Part shown: positions 29,210-44,054 of the stretch, one piece after another
How the letters are laid out: each line of letters starts with the position of its first letter
Position numbering within the stretch: the first letter of the stretch is position 1
DNA from: Corylus avellana
Lineage: Eukaryota; Streptophyta; Magnoliopsida; Fagales; Betulaceae
Assembly: GCF_901000735.1 (NCBI RefSeq)
Contig: NC_081546.1
Location: forward strand, 29,655,900-29,719,899
Direction: 5' to 3'
DNA length: 64,000 nt
The notes under the pieces: model-generated
The model's database searches: none
Seen by the model: the letters and a program-made list of their open reading frames with translations, nothing else
Told to the model about the DNA's origin: nothing
Made by a program: the position numbers and the translations under genes

Positions 29210-32200
29210 ATGTCGAGGTTCCATGTGGGAGGGAAAGTGGTGGAGAGAGTTGAGTTGTTGAGGAAGAGGCACTTGGCATGGCGATTGGACGTGTTGCCCT
29301 TTGCCATTATATATATTTTGTGGTTGACTGCCATTGTTCCTAGCATAGACATTGGGGATGCTGCCATTGTTTTCGGTGGACTTGTTGCTCTTCACATTCT
29401 GGTCTGGCTTTTCACGGCTTGGTCCGTCGATTTCAAGTGCTTTGTCCAGTATAGTAAGGTATGCAATGTTCACATCTTCACCAAGAACCATATATATAAT
29501 GAATGTTATACACACATACTATATTTTATAAAAATATGTCTCTTTTTATGTTTTTGTTTCTGTGCGTGTGTATAAAACATTCGAGAACTCAAGGAAGTGA
29601 ATTGAATGACACTTTCCTCAACATTTATAATGGTAATAAGAAACTTTGTTTTCAAAGGAATGTTCCAGTTTCTTGATTTTGTCTTTTTGTTGAAGCGATG
29701 CAAGTTTTCGGCACTGATTTTCCTTGGAATAATTTTGGGATGTGATTTGGGCTTATATTTGTTTGCAGGTTAATGATATTCACCAAGCTGATGCATGCAA
29801 GGTTACTCCAGCCAAATTTTCTGGTTCTAAAGAAGTAGTGCCTCTTCATTTTCGTAGATTAGTAAGTCCATTATATTTATAGTTTATCTTCTTAAATATT
29901 TTTTCCTTGATTGTAAAGAAATATTGGAGTTATGGCTTTTAGTCTGTGAGATGCAGTGCATACTTAAATCAGGTTGTTTTGCTTCTTAAGGACTATTTCT
30001 GGTATAAGTCTTTATAGCTTACCTCTAGCTTGTGGGTTCTAAAGATTAACATATTGGGACATTATTTGGTTTGGTTTCTTCTCATGGCTGTTCGTTTCTT
30101 TCTTTCATTCTCTATCTACTTATTGGTCTCATTTTGAGTTTAGTGCACACTCTTTAAAAATAAAACGCACGGTTTGTGCATAAGTGGATCTTGTGAAGTT
30201 GATAATAGTAATTCACTTTTTAAATCAGCAAGCCGTAATTTTATGCTCTAATTTTTCTGGAGAAATCTGATAAATGCACATATAAGATGCTTAGAGTTCG
30301 AATTAAGGAGAAAGGTTTGGTTGGGTGATATTGATGTGAAAGCATGAAGAGAGAATAATAGATATGCATTGGTGCCATAAAAAATGCATAATCTCAGCCA
30401 GTTGTGGAAGTCGGATAATAAAATACATTGCGCAGAATTTTTTCCTCTTCTCCACAAGGCCACTTTTCTAATTGATCAATGGTAGTGGGTCCTCAGATTA
30501 ATGGAAATGACAAAAAGTGGTGGCAGCATTCTTGATTTAATTTGTAACCTTTTATATTTTTAGGAGAAGAAAGCTCAAAGCTTGAGGATACCTAGCAGAA
30601 TGGTGTAGTTGAACTTGTTCTGGAAACAGATTGACATGATACTCTTAGGCTAGTGGATCATTGGATGCGTCCTATATTTGCAAAAAGAAGTGCAGGTTGA
30701 AGTTTATGAGCAATGATGACACCTTGGATGAGAGAGTTATTGGATATGTTCTTGCAAAAATAAATGCATCCTTCTTTTCTGGTTCCATCATGTATTTATC
30801 CTGCTCTGGTTTGTTCTTATAGATACTAGGCAAGTCCTTTTATTAAGAACACCTTTATATTTGCATACATGCAGAGACAAATGCTAGTTTTTGACTCAAG
30901 AAAGCCTTGATTCCATTTACATAGGTTCACATAAACCAAAATGTTGTGTTTTCTGCAATTGGTGCCCTTTGGTTTATCATGTCAAACAAAGAAGACTCAA
31001 ACTAGGAGTTAATTATTCAAATCAGGCATCTTATACGTAAATATTTAAGTTAGGAGTTTATATATGTAAGGTAGATAGATTGGTAATAGGTTTCATCTGT
31101 TTCTTTATATTTTGGTTTAGATTTTTTTTTTCTTCTTATTTTTGCAAGTGCTATTGGCTTATATTGTTGGCATATTTGTTTTTAGTTTTGAAATTCCTTT
31201 GCTTGACAATGTAGTCTTTCCCTTGAACAGCCAGCAAGTTCTTCATCTGCAATGGATTTGGAAGAGATTTACTTTGATTTCAGAAAGCAGTGCTTCATCT
31301 TTTCAAAGGAGAAGGAGACATTTTGCAAGCTTACCTACCCTACCAAGGAAACAATTGGACACTATCTCAAAAGTACTGGCCATGGTTCTGATGCTAAAGT
31401 TGTCGTTGCCACTGAAAAATGGGGACGGAACGTGTGAGTTACCATTTTGACCTTTTCTCTTATGTTTGTATCTGTTGAATATTTATGGCTGTTTGATTTC
31501 TACTTCATAACCTTGAATGGAGATGTTTGATGAATAAATCTTTCTCGATAGCTGTGGTATTTCTCTTATTACTGTCTGAATTCTCACGATCATGAACCAC
31601 TGCCTGTTTCTTAGTACTATGCAAAAACCAACTTTTACCGACCCTCCCTGAGCATTTCGACTCTAATAATTGGCTTTCAATACATGTCGGCTCAGTAGTT
31701 GGAAGATTTTTTGACTCCCGACATGTGTCAGGTTTCCTATCCATATTTAATTTATAAGAAAAAGAAATAGAAAAAAAAAAAAAAAAAAAAAAAACCCTGT
31801 AACAACCCTTGGCATTTCCTCTCCCAGTCGGCAGTTGGTGCTCCTTTGGCGGAAACCACAGAGATCACAAAGCAGTGTGTTGATTCAGTCTCTTCACGAG
31901 CATCCCCAAACAGAGAGCCAAAGATCTCCATTCTGAGAGCTAGAGATCTGATCCCAAAGATCATCGAGAACTGCACATCCCTGGCATTTCTTAGTTGAGA
32001 ACAACACTGAGATCACTAAGACTAGCACAGCTTGGAGATCTCCGCCATCACCTCTGATACCTTCGCCATGGGCAGCTAGCAGCTATGCTTGGGCCATCTA
32101 CTATACGGGTGGCAAGGGCACTTCCACCTATGTCATACTGGCCATAGAGAGCACCAATGCCTGACCCAACTTCTGACCTGAGGATGTTGATGTCGGTTTG

Positions 32201-33249
32201 GCTCAGAAACCCTCCTTAGGTTGGGTCAGCTTGAAAGTTAATCTCCGTTTGGACTTCATTTGGGTCGGAAGTCAAAAGGGGTGGGATTTCAGACCCAATC
32301 AGGTTGATGCCCACCCCTACTGTTTCTGGGGATTATTGGTTCTTGTTCTACCTTGACTTGTATGTGTTAAAAACTTATTTCTACCTTCAGCTTTGATGCC
32401 TTGAGATCCATTAACATGTATGCATGTTGGAAATATTAGCACAGCTCGTCATGCCATATCTCTGTATAAAAAGGACTAGGACCAGCTATCATTGTGTCCC
32501 AATAATTAGATTAAGTGTGGTGGAAATAAGTCAACAGGATTTTTTTTCCTTAACTTTTATAAAATTTTCAAATTCTAGGCACTGCAACAGTTTTAGGGGT
32601 GATATTTGGGAAAAGCATGTTTCAATTGGATGGTCACATCTGACCTGAAAAAGAAAAAAAATGGTCAGAATGTACCAAATGGATCTGATTACCACTTACT
32701 AGTATACTTTTTATGCCTGCATAAGCATACATATATTTTATTTGGGTGGTAATAGTTATTTTTGGAATATGGAACTGATTGCATGAGACTGGAAGGTGTT
32801 ATATAATTCTTCATTTATGCTTGAATTCTGCATCTTCTCAGCTTGTACAACAAAAAATCCCAATTAACATAATCATAAGCTTTTTCTATTTAGATACTAA
32901 TGTTGATTGAGAGTAACCTCCATTTGAACAATAGTATCTATTTATTGTTTGAGATTGTTATGCTTTTAATGATATTTCAATTAATGTTTTGAGATTATAT
33001 TTGTTTTGTTTGCATCATTGATTTGTGGATACCTTCTAATTAAATTTTTTATTTTGCTTCTCATTATTTGGTCATCATTCCATTTTATTGGAAGGTAATC
33101 TTTGTGATACTGGTCTTGGCTTTATTGATTTAATTCTGCTCCGTAATGTTGGCATTGTAGATTTGATTACCCACAACCTACATTCCAGAAGTTATTGAAA
33201 GAGCACTGCATGGAACCCTTTTTTGTATTTCAGGTTGTCTCTAGTCAGT

Positions 33250-33289
<40 letters not shown>

Positions 33290-36200
33290 CAGGTTTCTTT
33301 TGATCAATTTATGTTTGGTTCTTCACTCTTTTGCTGCTTTTTATGCTCGCCCTGCATGTAGGTCTTCTGTGTGGGTCTCTGGTGTTTGGATGAGTATTGG
33401 TATTACAGTTTGTTCACCCTATTCATGCTGTTTATGTTTGAGTCAACAATGGCAAAAAGTCGGTTGAAGACTTTAACTGAGCTAAGACGTGTTAGAGTGG
33501 ATAGCCAGACCTTAATGGTGTATCGATGTGGGAAGTATGTTATCTTGATGTCAATTAAGCTGGTTCCTTTAACTTCTATTTTTTATTTTCAAATTTTTTT
33601 CAATGGTTGTTTGTCTGTTTGTGTGGATTTTTTATTTTTTTGAATTATAGGTGGGTTAAACTCTCTGGAACGGATCTGTTGCCTGGGGATGTTGTCTCTA
33701 TTGGGCGTTCTTCTGGTCCGAATGGAGAAGATAAGTCAGTACCAGCAGACATGCTTATATTAGCTGGAAGTGCTATAGTGAATGAAGCCATTCTCACAGG
33801 CGAGTCTACCCCACAATGGAAGGTGGTTCTCTTTTTCTGATATACTTTTTTTTTATTGTGCTTACTTGTGTGATATCTGATACACTGATCGATCTGATAT
33901 GAGGCTTCTAAGGTGAATATGTCTTATGCAGGTTGGGGTGAAGTATTTTTTTTAAAAGGAAATGTTGTGTAGTTTCAGTTTTATGAGTTTGAGTGATCAT
34001 AATCTGTACTAGGCTACTTTTCTTTGGTTATTTGGTGATGCATAATTGCAGACATGAATTACATTCCCCAGATGACTCATAAGAATGTCATTAACTGATT
34101 CTTCATTCAAAGACAGGAAGAAGGAGAAAGAATAAAAGAAGATTATATCAGTTTTTATAATAGGAACTGTGTTTGATAGTATTTTGGATAATTTTGGTAG
34201 ACTAAAATAAAACTTATACATTTGTTGGACTTTCTTATGCTCAGCTATATCTCCCTTTTTTTTTTTGTAAGTAATTTTTATGCTTGGCTATATCTCCTTA
34301 CTGAGTGAATTTTCTTCACTATTGTTGTTACAGCTAATTGATTGCTTTTAATATTGTGTAATTATTGTTCATAAAAAAATATATTATTGTGTAATTACTG
34401 ACTTCATGTTCACCTATATCTTTTCTGTTTTCTTAATATCTTGTTAAGTTCAAAATGTCATCATGTGGGTGATGACAGGTGTGGAGAGCCCCTCCTGCTC
34501 TCTCATTTTTCTTAAAATATAAAATAAGTTTGTATACGTGAGGACATGTGCATTTACATCTCTACCAGAGTTTGTCTGGGCTATGGAATGCCCCTCCTGC
34601 TCCCTCATATTTCTCTCGAAAAATAAAATAAGTTTGTCTGCACTAGGACATGTGAATTTTCATCTCTACCAGAGTTTGTCTGGGCCATAAGCATATAGAG
34701 ACTCGGGCAATTTTATATTTGGCATTGGTTTTATTATCATGGAGGAAAATGAATGACAAGTTTTGAGGACCGTGAAAGGACTTGGGAGAAGATTGTATCT
34801 TTTTTCTTCTATATTTTGTATCTTTGGATAGCTTATTTTGTTTCTAATTTAGTGATTACTTATCATGATTTCTTTTTTCCTTTTTCTTCTTTGAGCTATG
34901 TTTTCTTATGTATACTTCCTATGTACCTCGGGCACCTTACGTTACTTTTAATGAATCTCGACTTTTTTAGGTTTCAATCATGGGAAGAGGAATTGAGGAG
35001 ATGTTATCAATAAAGAGAGATAAGAGCCATGTTTTATTTGGTGGGACTAAGATTTTGCAGCATACTCCAGATAAGGTAGTTAATGTTAAAACCTTTTCTT
35101 TTCTTTTTTTTTTTTTTAGGTCAAGACATGTTCAGGGCTTTTAAACTTATGCTTTTAAGTCTTTTACTGGATTTCAGACCTTTCATCTGAAGACCCCTGA
35201 TGGTGGCTGCATAGCTGTTGTTCTGAGGACTGGATTTGAAACAAGTCAGGGAAAACTGATGCGAACAATTTTATTTTCTACAGAGAGGGTAATTGATATG
35301 TATTCTTAGTTGAGCAGTGATTACCTTACTTTATAATTTAATTCCTTGTTTTGGGGATAACATTTTTTTAATCAAATATATATTGCAGGTTACAGCTAAC
35401 AGCTGGGAAAGTGGGCTGTTCATTTTATTCCTAGTCATATTTGCAGTAATAGCTGCTGGTTATGTACTTAAAAAGGTAAGTAAATGGTGCCTTAAGGGTA
35501 CATAATGGATTTTGATTAGTACAATTCGTTCCTTTTTGTGATAATGAGAACATCATTGATGTAGGGGCTAGAGGATCCCACAAGGAGCAAGTACAAGCTT
35601 TTACTAAGTTGTTCACTTATTATTACTTCTGTGATCCCTCCTGAGCTGCCAATGGAATTATCAATAGCTGTTAATACATCTCTGATTGCCTTGACACGGC
35701 GTGGAATATTTTGTACAGAGCCTTTCCGAATACCATTTGCTGGGAAGGTCCATTTTCTGTTTTTATGTATTAAGTTTTTACTTCTTTTTCTGGGCTTAAG
35801 AAATGTTCTTTAAATTGTTAATTGTGTTGATAATTCTCCCCTTACATAGAGATAGTGCTGGTTTTCTGATAGTAATCTACATTTGGCAAATGTATGAATT
35901 TGGTGTGGTTGGTTTAGTTAGTCTCAAGTTCATCTTATCTTTATTTTTCTTTTTTGATATGCTGAGCGGTAGCTTTGGCATCCAAATATTTATAATATGC
36001 TGGTAGGCCTTCTACATTATCTGTCATGTCATACATTTTTCTCTCTTCCTGGTTTTATAGTTAAATTTCGGCAAATATCACATGTAACAAGAAACCTATT
36101 ACTGGAGATTTTATTGATTCATCATTACATTAAATATCTTTAATGGTTTCCCCACCTACAGGTTGATATATGTTGTTTTGACAAAACTGGAACACTTACA

Positions 36201-39200
36201 TCTGATGACATGGTATGCCCGATATTGAGCTCAGTATTTGATGCTCATTTGTTGTTGTTATAGGCGTTCTTGATAATTTGAACCATCTCATTTCATGAAA
36301 TCTTTTATCTTTGGCTCTTTTCCAGGAGTTCTGTGGAGTTGGTGGGTTAACGGGCAGTATGGATTTAGAAACTGATATGTCAAATGTGCCAGTGCGCACT
36401 CTGGAAATTCTGGCTTCTTGTCATGCCCTTGTTTTTGTTGAGAACAAGCTGGTATGCAAATATTGTATTTTGGGCAAGCAGTATTGAACACCTTTATTTG
36501 GTCATTATTTATAACTTTTTTTATTGTGCTTGGAAGGCATATGAGATTCAGTTGTTGAAGCTATTCTCTTAGTATATGCCAATTTCTTCTTCTAATTAGA
36601 TGTTTTCTCATGTATACTTCCTATGTACTTAGGGACATATCTCGATTACTTGTTAAAAAAAAAATGGTTTATGTCAAGTTTATACGGTGAAGAATTCTAC
36701 TTCTCATGATATGAGATTTTACATGAGCGTATGCTAGAAGGCCTTTATTATCAAGTAAAGCCTTGAAATTTGATGGGGTAACAGGATTATTAGGAATTTG
36801 ATGTAAGGGTTCATGTGCCTGCAAGGAATACCAACTGGTGACCAGTTGTCTGCAATCATATTTGAAGACTGCTATTGAATGTTGTCTAGCTCCCTTCCTG
36901 AAAACCTATGATGAATGTGTCTCTTGTAGTTTATGCGTTTGTGGCCAGTAATAAATAAACCCATTTTTTGCTGTGGTCAGTTTACTCGTGCCAAATTTAG
37001 ATTGAATGTGCTATTGATGAATTATAAAGATAATGAAACAGGGAATGCTGCTTCTCGTTGTGTTAGCTATAAGTGGCTCAAATCATTTGGACAATCTTGC
37101 GTTCTGGAAACTGCTTTGTCCAATTCATCCTTCTTCTCCTTTCTCTTTCCAACCTTGGCTGGGATCAAGTTGGCCATTTTTTTTATACTGTTTGAGGCTA
37201 CTTTCTTAGAAGAGACCCCTTTAGAAGGAACTAGAAGTTCAAAATAGCATCAGTTAGAAAAGAATCCTTATCTGTTGAGAATCTACATCCACATTGGCAG
37301 TAGAAAATATACTTTTTTGGAAAGGTCTTTCTTCCCCTGCTGGTATTGTTCAATATGCATGTTACTTTGACTCCATGCTGTGTTGGAGAGTTCCATTCTT
37401 TTGATCATATTTTGTTCTTTAGAATAAACAACCTGGCAGCGCCACCAGAGCAACTTACTTGAAATCTTGCTATATGTTTCATTTTGCACTGATGAAAAGA
37501 TTATTTTCAATCTTCTGTTTAAAAATTCTTTGCTCTAAATTGCTCATGTTGCTTTAATATTCCATAAATTGCTTCAATAATAAGAATTATTGCCTGTAGG
37601 TGGGTGATCCTCTAGAGAAGGCAGCACTTAAGGGAATCGATTGGAGTTATAAATCAGATGAGAAAGCCATGCCAAAAAAGTAAGCAGTAACATTTCAATA
37701 TTATGAGTCTTACTGTTCTTTGGAATTGATTCATATATTTCTAGTTTCATTTGTCCTTTAACCTGTGATTAGACTGCAATTGCATTGGCAATTATCCCTT
37801 TCCTTGAATCCTTTTTTTTTTTTTTTTTCCTTTTCTTATCTACCTTGTTTACCATATTTTTGGGTTCTTGGATCTTTGAAAAAATTAAAGTGATGCATTC
37901 TTTTTTTGGAAAAAAATATATCCAAGCGAAATGAGAACACATGAAAGAAAATGTGGAAAGAAAAAAGAAAAAAGAAAAAAGAAAGAACCATCCCATAAGA
38001 ACAAAAGTAAAAGTAGATAAGGGTGGCAATATGTTGTGAAAAAGCTCATTTGGACATGGCTTGTTATTTTATCTGATCATTTGTTTCCAATATCCATTAA
38101 TTTTTGTGGTAACAACTGCTAAACAATGCATCCTGTCTTGAAGCCAATCCCTTCATATATAGACAATTTTATCACTTTTATTATGTGCTATGGGTTGCAG
38201 GGGAAATGGCAATGCTGTTCAGATTGTTCAACGACACCACTTTGCGTCCCACTTGAAGCGAATGGCAGTTGTTGTTCGCATTCAGGAGGAATTTCTTGCT
38301 TTTGTGAAGGTCTGTAGGTTGTAACTCTGCAATTTGTGTGCATATTTACAAGGATCAAGATGTTTGAACATCCTTTCTCCACACAGTTCATTTAGTCTGT
38401 AGAAGCTGGGAAATCAAAATTCTGACTCCTTGATAATATTCTCTTTTCTCCTTAATTGTTGACCTGATTGTTGATCAGTATTGAAATTTTAAAATATCTA
38501 GAGATGGTATTTGCTCTACTTCTTGCACCGTATATCCTTGCTAGTGATTCAAGTCATCCAAAAAGAACTCAATTGGAGGCTCAGTGCAGCCCTTTTCCTT
38601 GCAGCAATTTTGTTTCTTTGCTGATAAAATTTTTAAATCTCACTGCAGGGTGCCCCTGAAACTATTCAGAATAGACTTGTTGATGTGCCATCATCATATG
38701 TTGAGACCTACAAGAAATATACACGTCAAGGGTCTCGTGTCCTAGCTCTTGCTTTCAAGTCCCTTCCAGATATGACAGTAAGACTTCTTTGGGATTTATT
38801 TTCTTTCCGATGTCATAGGATTTTCTTTTTCATGTGATCCTTTCTTTTTCAATTAAGAGGAGAGCATTTGTATGGCATCTTTGACTCAATGTCATTTGTC
38901 TTAATTCTAAGAACCTAAGTCTTTTCTCCTTTTCTTTCCCTTCAAAAGAAGTTATATATCAAGCAGTATCTATGAAGTGATGCATACGTATACAGGTTTA
39001 GAGTTAGGAACTGATTTCTTCATTGTTTAGTTATTCATAGTGCCAGGTGTTGAGTGACAATTCAATTTTTTCTTCTCTAGATTTTAGTGTCAAGAGTTGG
39101 CTCAAAGGGGATCAGTTTTGTCGGGAAAATTGTCCATGTTCAATGTTCTCTTTGTAGGGGAAAGCTCAAGTGCCATATTTTATGGTCTGAAATTTTAATA

Positions 39201-42200
39201 GTTGTGCTTTTGTCTGTATAGTTGTATGAAATTCCGCACTAAGGATAAAATGCATGCGGGTATTTTGCCATGTTTGTGAACCTTCTGTTTTTTTCCTCTC
39301 ATCCCTTTCTTTTATATATTTAACTTTTTACTGTTCTCCTTTCTCTCACTCGTTTGGTTATTTTGGAAAAGGATAAAGTGTGTTCTGAAGTTTGTACTTC
39401 TGCTTAATTTCTATTAACTTTAAAAGTGAAATTACAGAAAAGCCCTTTCTGTGCTTCCTATACAGAACACACTGGTTTTTCCCTCTCTCTCAGGCATTAC
39501 TTTGTTGGTAAATCTGGTAAAACCATTCAATCTATGTATCTATGTTTGTTTGACTTATTGCTTATTGTATGTTACTTGCGTGAAGGTTAGTGAAGCTAGA
39601 AGCTTGGATAGGGATGTAGTGGAGAGTGGCCTTACTTTTGCTGGTTTTGCGGTAATCTACAAACCCTTCTGTTTATATGCAATACCAATGACTTTCCCAT
39701 GTTGAATAAGTTTTTGCAGTAAATGCTTGTTGGTTGTTACTTTTCTGCCTTGTAATTTGTAAATGCTCACAATTTAATTTTCAGGTTTTTAACTGTCCTA
39801 TTAGAGGAGATTCAGGCACAGTCTTGTCTGAACTAAAAGGATCTTCACATGACTTGGTAAGCAACATGTTCTTCTGAGTTTTTTGTGAGGAAAATGTTGA
39901 AAAGACTCTGTAGCATGAATTAATATGTTTACACTCTAGCAAATAATTCTATGATGAAAAAACTAGTGTATTTAATAGACTGTATTTGGTAATGAGCTTC
40001 CAAATCATCAGAATGTTGGCCCATTGATGCTTAAAATCTCAGCAGATTAGCCCTATAATTAGATCTGCCCTATGACTAATCTTTCTAGGGATGGATTTTA
40101 TTTTGGAGGTGCAATTCAACAGCCACCCCTTCAAAATTATCAATATAGATGCTACCAAATCCTTAAATCCTTAGAAGCATTGTGTTCCCCCCGGAATATC
40201 AATTGGTAGGCCATGCACATGACAAAATGGCCATTTTTAGATATCTTTTTCGTTTCCCACCACCACACACCTCCTTTAATGACAATGCATCTATTCCTTG
40301 CTTGTTATCGGTACATGACAAAACAACTGTTAGGTATGATTCAGGCCAAAGGTTTTGGTACTGTAGTAGGGAAATTACTAGTTTGCGTGGCTTCCTTACC
40401 CAGAGTCTATCCCCCCTGGGTCTCGCTCTTTCTATTTCTTTCTAATACTTTATAAAATCTATCAGGAATCCAATCTAAAATCTAGACCAACCCCTCCTTT
40501 ACCCCTTACCTGCTTGACCTACAGCTCAAGTGGATCTCTAACTGAAGGCCGTGTTTTTCAATGACAGGTGATGATTACTGGTGATCAAGCTTTGACAGCC
40601 TGCCATGTTGCAAGCCAAGTTAATATTATATCAAATCCAGCATTGATTCTTGGTCCAGCAAGGAATGGTGATGGGTATGAGTGGATATCCCCTGATGAGA
40701 CAGAGATTATGCAGTACAGGTGAAGGTTTTGTCCTTTCTAAAATATATATATATTTCCCGCAATAATAATTGGCTCTATTTTTGCTTAATTTGATACTTT
40801 TTTCTTTAAACTGTTTTTGGCCCTAAAGAACTGCACAGAACGTTGAGTTTGCTTTGTCCTTATGTCCTTTAGCTTTATGCCGTCTTTATGTCTTTTTATG
40901 GAATTATTTTCATAGCTTTACCAATTTATTGAGCACTGTTTCCAAATTATGATTTAATTTTCATTTTCTGGACTGATCAATGAAATGTAATTGATTTCAG
41001 TGAGAAAGATGTTGAAGCTTTATCAGAGTCTTATGATCTCTGTATTGGTGGGGACTGCATCGAAATGTTACAACAGACCTCTGCTGCTCTACGAGTCATC
41101 CCTTACGTGAAGGTTCTGATTCAATCTTTGTGTTTGAAACCTGTTTTTGATGTTGGTGTAGTCTTGACAATGCATATATGGATCATTGTCTCAGGTTTTT
41201 GCAAGAGTTGCTCCCGAGCAAAAAGAACTCATCATGACCACCTTCAAAACAGTTGGAAGGATAACATTGATGTGTGGGGATGGGACTAATGATGTTGGAG
41301 CTCTGAAGCAGGTAATATGTTGCTGAAGATAGTTAATTTTTGTTCATGTTTTTTAAGTTTCATGGATATTTAGGCTACGTTTGGTACCATGGGAATAGGA
41401 ATGGGGGATAGTTGACTTCTTTTGCTTCTTGTGTCCTCAATAGCTGGGATAATTAGAAAGTTTTCATCCAGTTGTAATCCTGTATATATAGTTTTTTGCC
41501 AAAATCAGAAGTAGCAGAAAAAGGTACAAGCATGTAATTTTATTTTATTTTTGTAGGCCCATGTGGGAGTTGCTCTATTGAATGCAGTGCCTCCAAGTCA
41601 AAGTTCTGGGACATCTAAGGATGAAGGTACGAAGTCTGCCAAGTCAAAAAAATCTAAGCCTACATTGGAAGCAACTGGAAAAGGTATGGTTCTAAATGGA
41701 GAAGGCTCGTCGAAAGGTAAAGGTACCTCGAGGTTGGATACCACCAACGTTTCTGCTGGTAATCGCCATCTGACAGCTGCAGAGATTCAACGACAGAAGC
41801 TGAAGAAGATGATGGATGAGCTAAATGAGGAGGGTGATGGTCGTGGAGCTCCCATTGTCAAGCTTGGTGATGCCTCTATGGCATCACCATTCACTGCAAA
41901 GCATGCGTCGGTTGCCCCCACCACAGACATAATTCGTCAGGGTCGCAGTACTCTAGTAACTACCCTCCAGATGTTCAAAATACTGGGCCTTAACTGCCTT
42001 GCTACAGCGTATGTATTGAGTGTTATGTATTTGGATGGTGTCAAGCTCGGAGATATCCAGGCTACAATCAGTGGTGTATTTACAGCTGCCTTTTTCCTGT
42101 TTATCTCGCATGCCCGCCCCCTTCACACCCTTTCAGCTGCACGTCCCCACCCTCATGTCTTTTGCTCCTATGTATTCCTTTCTCTCATGGGACAGTTTGC

Positions 42201-42663
42201 GATCCACCTACTTTTCTTGATTTCTTCTGTGAAGGAGGCTGAGAAACACATGCCTGATGAGTGCATCGAGCCAGACTCCGATTTTCATCCCAACCTGGTG
42301 AATACAGTCTCATACATGGTGAACATGATGCTTCAGGTGGCTACGTTTGCTGTGAACTACATGGGGCATCCTTTCAACCAGAGCATCTCTGAAAACAAAC
42401 CATTTTTGTATGCCCTCTTGGGTGCTGTTGGTTTTTTCACAGTTATTACTTCTGATCTATTTAGGAGCTTGAATGACTGGTTGAAGTTGGTGCCTTTGCC
42501 TGGTGGATTAAGGGATAAACTACTGCTTTGGGCTTTTCTCATGTTTTTGGCCTGCTACTCCTGGGAGAGACTCTTGAGGTGGGCTTTCCCTGGTAAGATT
42601 CCAGCCTGGAAGAAGCGTCAACGGCTTGCTGCGGCTAATCTACAAAAGAAGAAACATGTCTGA
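29210..42663 (+). CDS. PDR2: P5A-type ATPase, PDR2/MIA orthologue (21 coding exons)
   Basis: Exons: 29210-29458, 29769-29861, 31231-31433, 33161-33233, 33362-33534, 33651-33822, 34971-35075, 35178-35288, 35389-35475, 35565-35747, 36162-36212, 36326-36451, 37600-37679, 38201-38309, 38649-38777, 39586-39651, 39785-39856, 40568-40719, 41001-41112, 41195-41311, 41557-42663. All introns are GT-AG and phases agree, giving 1189 aa against about 1180 in Arabidopsis. Visible: N-terminal membrane hairpin ([19 protein letters not shown]), actuator TGES (313-316), P5A-type M4 motif [10 protein letters not shown] (about 445-454), phosphorylation DKTGT (D490), [18 protein letters not shown], hinge [10 protein letters not shown] (about 808-817), and a Lys/Ser-rich insert before the last membrane segments, ending KKKHV. 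P5A ATPases sit in the ER and affect membrane-helix dislocation, metal balance and, in Arabidopsis, phosphate response and pollen; that is family knowledge. Every key motif is present. Confidence 0.97.
31604..32327. mobile_element. hAT-type element in PDR2 intron 3
   Basis: A 708-bp element (31612-32319) has exact 8-bp flanks CTGTTTCT (31604-31611 and 32320-32327). The ends read TAGTACTATGC...AACC on the left and, inverted from the right, TAGGGGTGGGCATCAACC. The 8-bp TSD and TAG... ends are hAT-like. It contains a 25-base A run (31768-31794) and no transposase. The intron boundaries are unaffected. Confidence 0.65.
33249..33286. repeat. (CT)n microsatellite in PDR2 intron 4
   Basis: About 18 CT units directly after the exon 4 donor, within a short intron. 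Confidence 0.9.
34486..34690. repeat. Two-copy 102-bp tandem repeat in PDR2 intron 6
   Basis: Units at about 34488-34589 and 34590-34690 share GCCCCTCCTGCTC, AAAATAAGTTTGT, GGACATGTG and CATCTCTACCAGAGTTTGTC. Roughly 85 percent alike by eye. Confidence 0.8.
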
Positions 42664-42900
42664 GTGAATCAAAGTGGAAAGAGCTATATTTTGGATGGCT
42701 ATGCGGCCGGAGCTGATGGTGTGATGGCATCAAAAGGCAGAGCCAGTGAGCGGAATATAGCTGAATGGCTTTACATTTTTTAACAGTTGTATCAATCAAA
42801 TTGTGAATTTTCCTCCTTTTGTGGTGGGAGATTGTCTAAAAAGTACCAAGTTATTAATATTTTGCAGGGAGAATATGATTTTAGGATGCTTTTTGGATAT
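42664..42900 (+). other. PDR2 3' untranslated region
   Basis: Sequence after the PDR2 stop. It includes a TCAATCAAATTGTG segment and T-rich stretches, but no single certain poly-A signal can be chosen. The end is uncertain. Confidence 0.4.
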
Positions 42901-44054
42901 AGGAGATTGATACATGACGGATAGTTTCAACCTTTAGAACCATTGTACCCGACTTACATTCCACATTTGATTATTGTCTTTTCTAAAGAAAGTATTTGAT
43001 ACAGATGTTGTTCCTTTTACTTATTGTTTCATGCTTTAAGGATTCCATATTATTGTTTCATGGTTCTCCTAACAGAGAGATGCTTGTGAGAGTGTACTTC
43101 CCAAAAAAGAAAAAGATAATTGTTGGCCTCTTCAACCTTTGCATCAATGAGAACCAAAGAAAATGTAGTGAAGACACTTGTTGGGAATGAAACGGAGATG
43201 ATTCATTTAATAGTTCATGTTAGAATGGTGTATATGTTGGCACATGGTGAATGTCTTGTCACATTTTTCAAAGGGACCAGGAAATTTATCTCTAATTTCA
43301 TTGTGCAGTAATTCTTAAAAGCCTTGAGAAGAGTGCAAGTCCAAGCTGGTAGTCTCTGCATGCTGCAGAAGATACGAAGCTGTTTTTAAGTCCAAGGAGC
43401 CATTTAGCGGGATGAACCCAGTAGATCACCGCCTATTATCCCGCCAAGAAACTTGTAATATTTGAAGGATTTTAAAATTTTAGTCGTGGTAAGATTAAAG
43501 AGAGTAATGTTGGAAATGTATCTCATAATAATGCTGATGTGGTAATTACAATTAATCCTCGTTAAAAAAAAAAAAAAATCAAAGATTGATTGAAGCTATC
43601 ACATTTATTGTAAAGAGAACATGGAAGAGTCTAAATTTGAAAATAAGGAGGTAGAATGATTGTGCAATGCCTTATGTGTTGTGTGTTTTCAAGTTACAAA
43701 TTTGAGGTTCAGCTTGCAATGGATGGATGCATATTATAGCCTAACTTTGGAGCGAGTAATCGGATAAGGATCCTTATAATTAGTTGTCTGAATTGCTCCA
43801 CAAAGAGGTGGGTGCGAGGTGGGTTCTGCACCTCATGCTGCCCAAGATAAGTGGGTCTCTACTCTCTAGCCCCCTCTATGTAACGCTGTCCAAATTGAAC
43901 ACAAATCTTACAGCCAATTGTAAGAGAACGGATTTGAAGGTAATTTTACTTCTCTATACGCAGCATAAGTTTTGAAATATATTCTTTCTCTAACACACTC
44001 AGTTTTCAAAAATGATTTCATGTACGTGCGTAAAAAAAAAAAAAAAAAAAAATC
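42901..44054. other. Intergenic, no gene seen
   Basis: Short ORFs only, none with a recognisable domain. A runs at 43565-43578 and 44030-44052. Confidence 0.5.
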
